64,000 bases of DNA. Source: Lachnospiraceae bacterium (GTDB taxonomy: Bacteria; Bacillota; Clostridia; Lachnospirales; Lachnospiraceae). The notes beneath the pieces are model-generated. The model searched no databases. It had not been told where the DNA came from and worked only from the letters and a program-made list of their open reading frames with translations. Positions 7,879 to 18,579 of this stretch are shown here, piece after piece; position 1 is the first letter of the stretch; each line of letters opens with the position of its first letter. Where the stretch lies: assembly GCA_014804755.1 (NCBI GenBank), contig JAAUZE010000008.1, forward strand, positions 1 to 64,000, read 5' to 3'. The position numbers were made by a program, and so were the translations under genes.

Positions 7879-8460
7879 ATGAAGAAAAAATTTAAGATCA
7901 GCTTTAACGCACCGATCACGTTGGGATTTGTGGCAATTTGTTTTGTCGTAACGCTGCTTGGCATCATCACATCGGGAGGAAGTACGCGGTTATTATTTAT
8001 GACCTATCATTCCTCGCTGGCGAATCCGCTCACCTATCTTCGGTTTTTCACCCATGTCTTCGGACATGCCGGCTGGAGTCATTTTATCGGGAATGCATCG
8101 TATCTGCTGCTGCTCGGACCGATGCTGGAGGAAAAACACGGTTCGAAGGAGCTGCTTGAGGTGATCGTGATCACGGCGTTTGTCCCTGCGCTGATCAATT
8201 ATATTTTCTTTCCGCATATTGGTCTGCTGGGAGCGAGCGGCGTTGTGTTTGCGTTCATTCTGCTTGCTTCTTTTACCGGATTTGAGGAGGGCGAGATTCC
8301 GCTGACGTTCATTCTGGTCACGGTGATCTTTATCGGGCAGCAGGTTTATGAGGGTATTGCTTATCAAGACAACATTTCGCATATGGGGCATATTGTCGGC
8401 GGCGTCCTCGGCGCCGTAAGCGGATACATGTTAAATAAAAAATCACGGCTGGGGGCGTAG
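7879..8460 (+). CDS. rhomboid family intramembrane serine protease
   Basis: 193-aa membrane protease with about six transmembrane helices. The catalytic serine is Ser120 in LLGASGVVFAF and the histidine is His168 in ISHMGHIVGG. Asn72 in HFIGNASYL matches the oxyanion-side residue of the family. Such enzymes cut within or near transmembrane segments of client proteins. The start is ATG 7879, with a G-run (7865-7870) acting as ribosome-binding site; an upstream in-frame ATG (7822) lacks one. It sits between rsgA and an ABC exporter, with 84 bases after rsgA. Confidence 0.9.
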   Translation: MKKKFKISFNAPITLGFVAICFVVTLLGIITSGGSTRLLFMTYHSSLANPLTYLRFFTHVFGHAGWSHFIGNASYLLLLGPMLEEKHGSKELLEVIVITAFVPALINYIFFPHIGLLGASGVVFAFILLASFTGFEEGEIPLTFILVTVIFIGQQVYEGIAYQDNISHMGHIVGGVLGAVSGYMLNKKSRLGA

Positions 8461-8492
8461 CCGAAAAAAAGAATTTGATACGAGGGATACCA

Positions 8493-10322
8493 ATGAGCAG
8501 GAACAAAAAAAGCAGGGCGAGAGTGTTCGCCAACAATGCCTATGCGGTAAAAACCGTGTGGGGCATCAGCAAAAAGCGTGTGATACATACGGCGGTATAC
8601 GCGATCGTGGGATATGTTGAATGGATCTTTATGAGCATCTTTTTTCTGCGGTATGTGATCAATGCGATAGAAACCGAGGCGCCGTTTCAGACGATCCTCG
8701 GCTTTATCGGAATCTGTTTTGTCGTGTTCAGTCTGTTTGCGATGTACGAAAGCTATCTGAATGCGGTTGTGATCCCATATACGGATAATCAGATTTATCG
8801 CAGTCTTTACCGCAGGCTGTATGCAAAAGCGAGAAACGTGGAGCTGCGCTGCTTTGAAGACGCTGATTTTTATAATAAATACACAACGGCGCTGGACGGC
8901 TCCGCGCAAAAAATGACGAAATCGGTGGATTTTTTCTTTCAGGTGATCTTCGGTGTGATCGCGGCTGCAGCGGCATTCTCGTCCATGTTCCTGATAGATC
9001 CCTATTCCGTTCTGTTCGTGATCTCTCCCATTATCGGTAATTTTTTCTTTGGCGGTCTGATGAATAAAATCTGGGGCGGCCGTTATGAAGATAATGTGAA
9101 AAATAACCGCAAGGCGGAGTATGTCAATCGTGTCATGCATCTTGCGGAATATGCAAAGGAAATCCGCTATTCCAGCATACATGAATTGATGATGAAACGC
9201 TATCGCGAGTCAGTTGAGGGGAAGGCTGCGGTCGCAGATAAGTATGCGGGAAAAGCGATTCTTTACTCGTGGGCGCAGAACGTTACGACGTTTGCACTTG
9301 TTTTTGAAGGAATCATGATTTACGCCGCATATCGGACGATCGTATCAAAAACGATGGGGCTGGCGGAGCTTGCGATCATGTTTACCGCCATGTCCACATC
9401 GTCGTGGATTCTGATCGGGATGTTCAACGATTTTATGGAAGCAATGAAAAACGGTCAGTTTCTTGAGTACTTTCGCACATTTATGGAATACAGGGAAGCA
9501 ATACCCGAAGATCAGGACGGTATCATTCCGGAAGAAAAGGTGCATTCGATCGAATTTAGGAATGTCTGCTTTGCATATAAAAACAACGATCCCGTGATTC
9601 GGAATTTGTCTTTTCGGATCGAGGGAGATAAAGTCTGTGCGCTGGTCGGTCATAACGGCGCAGGGAAATCGACGATCATCAAGCTGCTTTTTCGGCTTTA
9701 TGATCCAACGAGCGGCGAGATTCTTGTGAATGGGGTGAATATCAGGGAATACAATCTGAAATCATATAGAAAATTATTCTCGGCGGCGTTTCAGGATTAC
9801 AAGGTCATGGCAATGTCGGTCAGGGACAATGTGCTCATGGGCTCACAATTTGAAAATCCCGACGAGACCGCGGAACGCGCGCTGCGATGTGCGGGCGTCT
9901 GGGATAAGGTACAATCGCTGCCGGGCGGCATGAATACGATGATGACAAAAGAATTTGATCGCGACGGGGCGGTGTTATCGGGTGGAGAACAGCAAAAGAT
10001 TGTTGTGGCGAGAGCCTTTGCGCAGAATGCCTCCGTGAAAGTATTTGACGAACCCTCCAGCGCGCTCGATCCTATTGCGGAATATGAGCTTTACAAGGGG
10101 ATTATGGATGAAAGCAAGGGGCATATCACGCTGTTTATTTCCCACAGACTTTCTTCGGTAAAGGACGCGGATGTGGTATTTATGCTGGAAAACGGTGCGG
10201 TGATCGAGCAGGGAAGCCATCGGGAGCTCATGGAGCAAAACGGAAAGTACTGCGAAATGTTCACAAAACAGGCGCAGAATTATCTTGCGGATGAAAATTA
10301 CAAAGAGGAGGTACGGGCATGA
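8493..10322 (+). CDS. ABC exporter half-transporter 1 (permease-ATPase)
   Basis: About 609-aa fusion of a membrane domain (roughly residues 30-320, with hydrophobic helices near 35-60, 70-90, 155-200 and 265-310) and an ATPase domain. Walker A is GHNGAGKST, the signature is LSGGEQQK, Walker B is VKVFDEPSSALD and the H-loop is ISHRLSS. Catalytic Glu and His are present, so this half looks hydrolysis-competent. ATG 8493 is chosen because CGAGGGA lies at 8481-8487; the TTG at 8475 has none. It overlaps the next gene by 4 bases (ATGA), so the two probably form a heterodimer. The substrate is unknown (peptide, lipid or drug). Confidence 0.92.
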   Translation: MSRNKKSRARVFANNAYAVKTVWGISKKRVIHTAVYAIVGYVEWIFMSIFFLRYVINAIETEAPFQTILGFIGICFVVFSLFAMYESYLNAVVIPYTDNQIYRSLYRRLYAKARNVELRCFEDADFYNKYTTALDGSAQKMTKSVDFFFQVIFGVIAAAAAFSSMFLIDPYSVLFVISPIIGNFFFGGLMNKIWGGRYEDNVKNNRKAEYVNRVMHLAEYAKEIRYSSIHELMMKRYRESVEGKAAVADKYAGKAILYSWAQNVTTFALVFEGIMIYAAYRTIVSKTMGLAELAIMFTAMSTSSWILIGMFNDFMEAMKNGQFLEYFRTFMEYREAIPEDQDGIIPEEKVHSIEFRNVCFAYKNNDPVIRNLSFRIEGDKVCALVGHNGAGKSTIIKLLFRLYDPTSGEILVNGVNIREYNLKSYRKLFSAAFQDYKVMAMSVRDNVLMGSQFENPDETAERALRCAGVWDKVQSLPGGMNTMMTKEFDRDGAVLSGGEQQKIVVARAFAQNASVKVFDEPSSALDPIAEYELYKGIMDESKGHITLFISHRLSSVKDADVVFMLENGAVIEQGSHRELMEQNGKYCEMFTKQAQNYLADENYKEEVRA

Positions 10323-12115
10323 AAAAACAAGGGTTCAAGAGCGTTCTTGCCGATAATTGGTTTCTTTTTAAGCTTTGCTTCAAGGCAGCCCCTGCCTGTA
10401 TCATCCTGATGATCATAGAGCATATCAGAAACGAATTTGTGATATTTATGGAATTTACATTCGGGCTGAATTATGTTTTGGAGTGTGCGGAATTTGGCAG
10501 ACCGTTTCAGGACGCGGCAGTTTTTCTTGTCTGTCTGCTCCTCTTTGTCGTCCTCGGATTGCTCTTTAACGCTTTTCTTTATCAGAAGATTCAAATGAAA
10601 AGCGAACCAAAGATCAAACAGGCAATTAAGGAAATGATGTTTCAAAAGGCGAAGGAAATTGATCTTGCATGTTATGATGATCCGGGATTTTATAACGATT
10701 ATGTGCTGTCGGTTTCCGAGGCGGAAAATCAGGCGGACCGGATGTTTGGCGTACTGTCAGGCATATTTACGGGTATTACTGCCATCCTTCTTTCGGGGGC
10801 ATTTTTTATAGGGAACGATCCGGTTTCTTTTTGGTTTGTTGCGGTTTCCTTTATCGCCTCTCTTTGGGCGGGCAAGGCGTTAAACCGGCTGAAATTCGAC
10901 ATACGAAATGAGAAAAATCCTTATGAGCGCAAGCTTGGATATGTAAATCGTGTGTTTTATCTGAATGATTATGCGAAGGAAGTGCGACTGAACACCGAGG
11001 TTTCGGATTTGATGTTAAAGGATTTTGACGAAACGAACGACAGTACCCTTGCCATCGATAGGAAGCATGCGGGAAAGCGTTTCCGGCAGCAGTTTTGTAA
11101 AGATTATCTCTGCAACAATTTCCTTATTGATGTTGTGTATATGATCTATCTTGTATACAGCGCGGCAGTTCTTCATCGGATTTCCTACAGCAATGTTGCG
11201 GTAATGAGGGGAGCCGCTGCCAGAATGAAAAATAACATGAATCGGTTTTCCGGTATTTATCCGCAAATGCAGGAGATCAGCCTGTATGTTGAAAAAATGC
11301 AGAATTTCTTAAATATCGAGCCGAAGATCATCAGCAGGGAAAAACGCATGCTGCCTGAAAAGCCGGCGGAGATCGAGCTGAAAAATGTGTCCTTTGGATA
11401 TAATGATAACGACGGATATATTCTGAAAAATATCAGTATGAAAATAGAACCGTACAGCAAAATTGCGATCGTCGGCTATAATGGCGCTGGAAAAACCACA
11501 CTGATCAAATTGATCATGCGTCTGTATGATCCGGATGAGGGGGAAATTCTTTTAGACGGCGTGAATATCAAGGAATATGATGTGGAGGAATACCGTCGGA
11601 AGATCGGAACGGTCTTTCAGGATTTCAAAATTTTTGCCGCAACAGTTAAGGAAAACGTACTGCTTGATTTTGCGGAAAAAGGAGCCGATGAAGCGGTTCG
11701 GAGCGCCATAGAGAAAAGCGGTTTTTCCGAACGTCTGGAAACGCTGCAAAACGGACTTTCTACCAATCTGACGACGGAATTTGAGGATGACGGTGTGAAT
11801 CTGTCGGGCGGAGAAGCACAAAAGCTGGCGGTAGCGAGAGTGTTTTACAAGGATGCCAATCTGATCATTTTGGATGAGCCTTCCTCCGCGCTTGATCCGA
11901 TCGCTGAGTATCATCTCAATCATTCTATGCTTTCCGCAGCGGAACACAAATCGGTCGTGTTTATTTCTCACCGCCTCTCCACGACCAGAATCGCTGATCG
12001 GATCTATATGCTGGAAAACGGCAGGATCATCGAGGAGGGAAGTCACGCGAAGCTGCTTGCAAATGGCGGTAAATACGCGGCGATGTGGAAGGTTCAGGCA
12101 GGGCAGTATCTTTGA
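10319..12115 (+). CDS. ABC exporter half-transporter 2 (permease-ATPase)
   Basis: 598-aa partner of the preceding half-transporter, translationally coupled through an ATGA overlap. The membrane region covers about residues 15-310. The ATPase motifs are Walker A GYNGAGKTT, signature LSGGEAQK, Walker B LIILDEPSSALD and H-loop ISHRLST. Both halves keep canonical catalytic residues, so a degenerate ATP site of the kind seen in many heterodimeric exporters is not obvious. No accessory or immunity gene is adjacent, which argues against a dedicated bacteriocin exporter. Multidrug or lipid export is the default guess. Confidence 0.92.
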   Translation: MKKQGFKSVLADNWFLFKLCFKAAPACIILMIIEHIRNEFVIFMEFTFGLNYVLECAEFGRPFQDAAVFLVCLLLFVVLGLLFNAFLYQKIQMKSEPKIKQAIKEMMFQKAKEIDLACYDDPGFYNDYVLSVSEAENQADRMFGVLSGIFTGITAILLSGAFFIGNDPVSFWFVAVSFIASLWAGKALNRLKFDIRNEKNPYERKLGYVNRVFYLNDYAKEVRLNTEVSDLMLKDFDETNDSTLAIDRKHAGKRFRQQFCKDYLCNNFLIDVVYMIYLVYSAAVLHRISYSNVAVMRGAAARMKNNMNRFSGIYPQMQEISLYVEKMQNFLNIEPKIISREKRMLPEKPAEIELKNVSFGYNDNDGYILKNISMKIEPYSKIAIVGYNGAGKTTLIKLIMRLYDPDEGEILLDGVNIKEYDVEEYRRKIGTVFQDFKIFAATVKENVLLDFAEKGADEAVRSAIEKSGFSERLETLQNGLSTNLTTEFEDDGVNLSGGEAQKLAVARVFYKDANLIILDEPSSALDPIAEYHLNHSMLSAAEHKSVVFISHRLSTTRIADRIYMLENGRIIEEGSHAKLLANGGKYAAMWKVQAGQYL

Positions 12116-12137
12116 TGGGAAAGGGTAGGGGACGGAT

Positions 12138-12740
12138 ATGTTAGAAAATGATCATTTGATCTTAAGGGATTTTTTACGATCTGATATGGAAAAGCGGGTT
12201 GATTGGGAACAAAATGAAACGGAGTGGCAGTTATGGGATGCGCCATGGGAATATGAGGGGCTTACGGCAGAAGAAAGAAGAGTGGAGCTAGAAGAATATA
12301 TTCGTACGATGCAGGGCTGGGCGGAGCGGTGTCAAAGCCTTTCGCCCGATGCCATGAGATACTCTTTTCAAATTGTCACAAAAGAAGAAAATCGTTATAT
12401 CGGCTGGGTGAATGCTTATGACATCGACGATGCATATTGCTATACGGAAGGGGAAGGGCATTGTACGGTCGGAATTGATATACCGGATAGGGAGGCGAGG
12501 GGAAAAGGGTTCGGCAGACAGGCGCTTACCTTATTTATTGATTATCTTTTGATGCGTGGCGTAAAAGAAATTTATACGCAGACGTGGTCGGGCAATCAAA
12601 GAATGATACATATTGCCGAAAAAATGGGGTTTGAAGAATGCGACAGGAAAAAGGGAATTCGCATGGTACGGGGGGAGCGCTACGACGGCTTGACGTTTCG
12701 GCTGAATAAGAAGCGGTATGAGGAATATAAGGGGAGATAG
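12138..12740 (+). CDS. GNAT family N-acetyltransferase
   Basis: 200-aa acetyltransferase. The N-terminus is NDHLILRDFLRSDMEKRVDW and the acetyl-CoA region is IDIPDREARGKGFGRQAL (R-G-K-G-F-G, about residues 115-132). It closes with MIHIAEKMGFEE. The ATG has AGGGGACGG upstream. The spacing of 22 bases after the ABC exporter suggests co-transcription. The long first third with many Trp residues is common in clostridial GNATs of unknown substrate. Confidence 0.85.
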   Translation: MLENDHLILRDFLRSDMEKRVDWEQNETEWQLWDAPWEYEGLTAEERRVELEEYIRTMQGWAERCQSLSPDAMRYSFQIVTKEENRYIGWVNAYDIDDAYCYTEGEGHCTVGIDIPDREARGKGFGRQALTLFIDYLLMRGVKEIYTQTWSGNQRMIHIAEKMGFEECDRKKGIRMVRGERYDGLTFRLNKKRYEEYKGR

Positions 12741-12856
12741 AGATTGGACGGAGAAATTCATTTCATTTATTAGGATAGTATTTTAGTTAATAAGTGAATT
12801 TTTATTTTCAGACTGTGGCTACAATCTTTAGCGTTAGCAAATTATGATATAACATA

Positions 12857-12885
12857 TTGACACCGTATATGACACCACATATAAT
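12857..12885 (+). promoter_or_regulatory. hicAB promoter with direct repeats
   Basis: Consensus promoter TTGACA (12857-12862), 17-base spacer, TATAAT (12880-12885). GACACC occurs twice at a 12-base distance (12859 and 12871) inside it, a candidate HicB operator. Confidence 0.8.
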
Positions 12886-12905
12886 AAAGTGTGAAAGGAA
12901 TTGGA

Positions 12906-13109
12906 ATGGCAAAATGGGAGAAACTATTAGCGAGAATATGTTCACTTTCTAAAGATATTCGTTTTGAAGAATTGCAGAAAGTATTAGAAAGTTATGGCTA
13001 TCAATTGAATGCACCTAGAGGCGGAAGCAGTCATTACACGTTTCGTAAGCAAGGCTGTCAGCCCATAACAATACCAAAGCATGAACCGATTAAAAAGGTG
13101 TATGTGTAG
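12906..13109 (+). CDS. hicA: HicA-like toxin, C-terminally truncated by amber codon
   Basis: 67-aa mRNA-interferase-type toxin. The double-stranded-RNA-binding-like fold is marked by GGSSHYTFRK, with the catalytic His after G-S-S, and by ITIPKHEPIKKVYV. The frame continues past TAG (13107-13109) for 16 more codons that read MVKQIVESEADYDENC, just like the normal C-terminal tail of this HicA group. So the full gene probably spanned to 13160 and overlapped hicB. The toxin lacks the tail as sequenced. ATG 12906 has AAAGGA upstream; the GTG at 12891 does not fit. Confidence 0.8.
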   Translation: MAKWEKLLARICSLSKDIRFEELQKVLESYGYQLNAPRGGSSHYTFRKQGCQPITIPKHEPIKKVYV

Positions 13110-13160
13110 ATGGTGAAACAGATTGTAGAGAGTGAGGCTGATTATGATGAAAACTGTTGA
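13110..13160 (+). pseudogene. detached C-terminal tail of hicA
   Basis: Open in frame with hicA after the amber codon and ending in TGA at 13158-13160. It encodes 16 residues beginning MVKQIVE. Homologous HicA proteins carry this segment in one piece. Its end overlaps the hicB start at 13144, the usual hicAB arrangement. Confidence 0.65.
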
Positions 13161-13509
13161 CGAATACATGAAAATGGCATATCGAATGGAAGTGGTTGAG
13201 GATCAAGACGAGGGTGGATATGTGGTTTCGTTTCCTGATCTTCCGGGATGTTTCACATGCGGAGATACATTAGAATCGGCGATTGCCAATGCACAGGATG
13301 CAAAAAAAGAATGGCTTATGGCAGCAATAGAAGAAGGAATTGAAATACAGGAGCCGGGCAGCTTGGAAGATTACTCCGGACAGTTCAAGTTAAGAATTCC
13401 GAAAAGTCTGCATCGTGCGCTTGCGGAACATTCAAAACGGGAAGGTATCAGCATGAATCAGTACTGTTTATATCTTTTAGCTAGGAATGATGCTACTTAT
13501 ACAAAATAG
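13144..13509 (+). CDS. hicB: HicB-like antitoxin
   Basis: 121-aa antitoxin. The N-terminal HicB fold has EDQDEGGYVVSFPDLPGC and the ESAIANAQDAKKEWL helix. The C-terminal segment IPKSLHRALAEHSKREGIS with MNQYCLYLL is a ribbon-helix-helix DNA-binding domain that would repress the hicAB promoter. ATG 13144 is preceded by GTGAGG (13132-13137). It lies directly after hicA. The antitoxin appears intact while the toxin is truncated. Confidence 0.9.
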   Translation: MMKTVDEYMKMAYRMEVVEDQDEGGYVVSFPDLPGCFTCGDTLESAIANAQDAKKEWLMAAIEEGIEIQEPGSLEDYSGQFKLRIPKSLHRALAEHSKREGISMNQYCLYLLARNDATYTK

Positions 13510-13616
13510 AATGGCACGCATTTTGTCAATCCCTACAAATCAGATATAAGAAAGCGAAGGGTATCATACAGTTGAAATTTTTAATTATCGCATCGTAACT
13601 ACATTACAGCAATAAA

Positions 13617-13639
13617 AAAGTGGTAAATACCACTCTTTT
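13617..13639. terminator. bidirectional terminator between hicB and XRE gene
   Basis: AAAAGTGGTA-AA-TACCACTCTTTT, with A-runs on the left and T-runs on the right. It can end hicAB transcripts on the + strand and the XRE transcript on the - strand. Confidence 0.75.
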
Positions 13640-13838
13640 AACAATCAATAAATTCTATTATATCATTTGGTGTGCAGTTCAAAATTTGGCACAATCTTTC
13701 AAGTGTAAATGTGGTTATTCCTTTGTTGTGTTTCAAATTGTTTATGGTTCTAGGGTTTATTTCATAGTCGTGTATCAGGCTGTATGTAGTAATGCCTTTC
13801 GCATTCATAGTTTCCCAAAGTGGTTTATAGCTTATCAT
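13638..13838 (-). CDS. XRE-family transcriptional regulator (single HTH)
   Basis: 66-aa Cro/C1-type helix-turn-helix protein that is almost only the DNA-binding domain: TYSLIHDYEINPRTINNLKH, then TFTLERLCQILNCTPNDII. The start ATG 13838 has GAAAGG upstream on the reverse strand. It is divergent from the 51-aa membrane peptide gene, and a near-perfect palindrome in between overlaps that gene's promoter. It probably represses its neighbour and itself. Confidence 0.85.
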   Translation of the reverse strand: MISYKPLWETMNAKGITTYSLIHDYEINPRTINNLKHNKGITTFTLERLCQILNCTPNDIIEFIDC

Positions 13839-13882
13839 AATTTTCAACCTTTCTGTCAAAATTATGATTTACCCAAAAGCTA

Positions 13883-13919
13883 TTGACTATACTGAAATAT
13901 GTATCTATATTAATAGATA
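13883..13919 (+). promoter_or_regulatory. promoter and palindromic operator for the 51-aa ORF
   Basis: TTGACT (13883-13888), 17-base spacer, TATATT (13906-13911). The palindrome TATCTAT-ATTA-ATAGATA (13902-13919) covers the -10 box, a fitting site for the divergent XRE regulator. Confidence 0.65.
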
Positions 13920-13942
13920 TGTAGTATGGAAAGGGGAAACAA

Positions 13943-14098
13943 ATGATTGCACAAATTATTAGCTGGCTAGTCAGCTTTGCAACATTGTTATTTATTCCGT
14001 ACACGATTTATTTTAATGTTGTGCATTTCCGCTCAAAATGGAAATGCCACAAAAAGCATTACGATCGATTTTTTAAGTGTTGCAATGAAAGAAATTGA
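13943..14098 (+). CDS. 51-aa single-pass membrane peptide
   Basis: A short ORF with a strong ribosome-binding site (AAAGGGGAAAC at 13930-13940). Residues 1-28 form one hydrophobic helix (IISWLVSFATLLFIPY). The tail is basic with Cys and His (KWKCHKKHYDRFFKCC), which could bind a metal or sit on membrane lipid. I know no homologue. With its own promoter and operator facing an XRE repressor, it could be a small toxin, immunity or stress peptide. Confidence 0.55.
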   Translation: MIAQIISWLVSFATLLFIPYTIYFNVVHFRSKWKCHKKHYDRFFKCCNERN

Positions 14099-14111
14099 AA
14101 AATTAAAAGTA

Positions 14112-14143
14112 AGCCGGGAAACACCTTATGGTATTTCCCGGCT
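14112..14143. terminator. bidirectional terminator
   Basis: AGCCGGGAAA paired with TTTCCCGGCT around a 12-base loop, ending CTTT on the + strand and following A-rich sequence on the - strand. It separates the small peptide gene from the convergent galactanase gene. Confidence 0.7.
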
Positions 14144-14172
14144 CTTTGTGTGCCATATTAATATCACACTGC

Positions 14173-16302
<2,130 letters not shown>

Positions 16303-16326
16303 TTAATTCATTATGAGTTATCCCTT

Positions 16327-18390
16327 TTATTTGGTTACGGCACCGGCATTTTCTTTAAGGATCATCACATCCCACGGCGCGAGCGTGAGCGTCTCGCCGT
16401 CTGTGACCGTGTGCTCGGAGAGCAGCGCGTTTGCGCCCGCTCCGTGATAGGTATAGGAGACCGGGGCATCCGAATAATTGAACAGATAAACAATGCGGTC
16501 GCCGTCGTCATTGATGCCGCACTTGCGGATGAGCGGAAAATGAAGACCTTCTGTATGAAAACCCCGCGCACCCATGAGAGAGGCAAGCAGCTTCTCCAGC
16601 ATCCCGGCGTCAAAATAACAGCCGATATAGATTGCCGTGCCCTTGCCGAACTGATTTCTCGTGATCGCGGCACATTCGCCCCAATGAGCAGTTTCATAGG
16701 CGGCAAGCGTCTCTGCGCCGTCGGGCTCTAAAAGCTCCATCCACTCGGAAACGGGAACAGTCATCGATGGAACCGCATCCGTTTGTGTTGACATCATTTG
16801 AGAGGCGGCCGGCTGAAACGTGATCGTTTCCTTCGTCGGTATCGTAAAACGGTCGTAGGTCATGCCGAACACATCCGTCATACCATGCGGTTGATCGTCA
16901 TGGAAGACCTTCAGGTACTCGTCGCTAAAAAAGGACTTGAATGTGGCGATGAGCTGCCCGCCCCGCTCGGTAAAGCGGCGCAGCGCCGAAAGCGTCTCCT
17001 CCCTGACAGAATACAGCGCGGGCACAAAAATCGTATCATAAGAGTTTGTGCAGTCCTCCTGGCAAACGTCCGGTTCATAGATCACATCCGCCTCGATATT
17101 CAATCGGTAAAGCGCGTCAAAGAGCCAGCGGAAAATTTCGTTATATTGCAGGGTCGTGCTGACCGGAAACTCCTGTAAGCCGGTCAGCGCCTCATGACTT
17201 AAGAGGAATGCGACGCGGTTTTCTTTTTTCAGATTTTTAATTTTCTCACCGATCAAGGCAAATTCACGTCCGATCGTGCAGACCTCATCATAGACGGCGC
17301 CGCGCTTCAGGTTGTGGCTGAGCACACCCTTCCAGTAGGTTTCGATGGCATTGTGAATGGAGTGCCAGTGCCAGTACATGACCGAATTCGAACCGCTGGC
17401 GAGATGGCTGTATGCCTGAAGCCTGAGTTGTCCCCGATAGGGAAGCCAGCCCGGATTTCCCTGCGCCTCCGTCTCCAATACAAGATAATTGCTTTTTTTC
17501 AGGCTGCGTCCGATCGCGCCGCCCATGCTGATCACCGCGCCATCCAGTTCAGCGGCGCTTTTGTGATAAATATCAACACCGGCGACCGTGAGGGCTTTCG
17601 CGGCGGATAACTGATCGATATCGGGCTGCAGACCAAAGGAGCTGCCGCGCCAGTCGAAATCAAAATTCTGCGTGACAAACTGGTCGGGGCGGCGGTATTC
17701 CTCAACAATTGCCGCCTGCCATTTCAGAAAATCAGCGGCAAGCTTTCGTTGAAACTTTCGAAATTCCGCGTCAAAGCTTCCGTTGATGGTGCCGGTCACA
17801 TTTGGGAGATCCTCCCATGCGCTGATGCGGTTGCTCCAGTAATTAAAACCGAAGTGATCGTTTAAGGCGTCCAGATCATCGTGAAATTGCTCTTTCAAAT
17901 AAGAAGCAAACATCGCCTGCACGCGGGGACCGCGCGTATCGTAGGCTTTTGTCTCATTGTCAAGCTGGAAACCAATGATATGTTTCACATCCTTGATGTG
18001 CGCGAGCATACGTCTGATGATGCGCTCGGCATGGCGCAGATAATCAGGGCTTGTGATGTCCATGTTCTGCCGTCTGCCGTAAATCTCCTGCCCGAAGCGC
18101 GTCACGGCGAGAATGTCAGGATAACGCGCAGCCATCCATGCGGGAATCGCATAGGTCGGCGTGCCGATGATGACCTTGATGCCTTCCGCGGCGGACGCTT
18201 CAAGCATCCGGTCAAGGTGCGTGAAGTCAAACACGCCGTCGTGCGGCTCCATAGTCGCCCAGGTGGATTCCGCAATGCGGATGACATTCATGCCTGCCTC
18301 ACGCAGCATGCGCATATCCTCGCGGATGCGGTCACAGGGCATATATTCGTCATAATATGCGGCGCCGTAATAAATCTGATCTGTTTTCAT
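16327..18390 (-). CDS. GH42 beta-galactosidase
   Basis: 687-aa cytosolic glycoside hydrolase without signal peptide. A TIM barrel is at about 1-390 (YYGAAYYDEYMP, IRIAESTWATMEP). The acid/base Glu146 is in QLDNETKAY and the likely nucleophile Glu306 in YLVLETEAQ. A trimerisation-like domain and a small beta domain follow. GH42 enzymes near GH53 release galactose from beta-1,4-galacto-oligosaccharides. The gene is first in an operon with the secreted galactanase. Its promoter carries a LacI-type operator at the expected start point. Confidence 0.93.
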   Translation of the reverse strand: MKTDQIYYGAAYYDEYMPCDRIREDMRMLREAGMNVIRIAESTWATMEPHDGVFDFTHLDRMLEASAAEGIKVIIGTPTYAIPAWMAARYPDILAVTRFGQEIYGRRQNMDITSPDYLRHAERIIRRMLAHIKDVKHIIGFQLDNETKAYDTRGPRVQAMFASYLKEQFHDDLDALNDHFGFNYWSNRISAWEDLPNVTGTINGSFDAEFRKFQRKLAADFLKWQAAIVEEYRRPDQFVTQNFDFDWRGSSFGLQPDIDQLSAAKALTVAGVDIYHKSAAELDGAVISMGGAIGRSLKKSNYLVLETEAQGNPGWLPYRGQLRLQAYSHLASGSNSVMYWHWHSIHNAIETYWKGVLSHNLKRGAVYDEVCTIGREFALIGEKIKNLKKENRVAFLLSHEALTGLQEFPVSTTLQYNEIFRWLFDALYRLNIEADVIYEPDVCQEDCTNSYDTIFVPALYSVREETLSALRRFTERGGQLIATFKSFFSDEYLKVFHDDQPHGMTDVFGMTYDRFTIPTKETITFQPAASQMMSTQTDAVPSMTVPVSEWMELLEPDGAETLAAYETAHWGECAAITRNQFGKGTAIYIGCYFDAGMLEKLLASLMGARGFHTEGLHFPLIRKCGINDDGDRIVYLFNYSDAPVSYTYHGAGANALLSEHTVTDGETLTLAPWDVMILKENAGAVTK

Positions 18391-18485
18391 GCTGTCCTAT
18401 TCCTTTCTTGTCCGGTACAAATAGGATTGACGATAAAAAAGAACATTGTTATCATAACTATCATAAGAATGCCAAGCGAAACCGA

Positions 18486-18515
18486 TTGAACAACCGATTG
18501 CGCAATTGTATTATA
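18486..18515. promoter_or_regulatory. divergent promoters with LacI-type operator (GH42 / lacI)
   Basis: The palindrome ATTGCGCAAT (18497-18506) has the central CG typical of LacI-family sites. On the - strand an extended -10 (TGC-TATAAT, 18510-18515) puts the operator at the GH42 start point. On the + strand TTGAAC (18486-18491), 17 bases, TATTAT (18509-18514) puts it in the spacer of the regulator's own promoter. The same core recurs at 21182. Confidence 0.75.
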
Positions 18516-18579
18516 GCATACCATAGAATAAAAAGAAATGTACGGAATAGACAAATCATATGCTGTCCGGAGGTACAAA

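Noticed and set aside
8364-9182. Long reverse-strand ORF of 272 codons
   Set aside because: Antisense to the ABC exporter, with His/Arg-rich composition and no ribosome-binding site.
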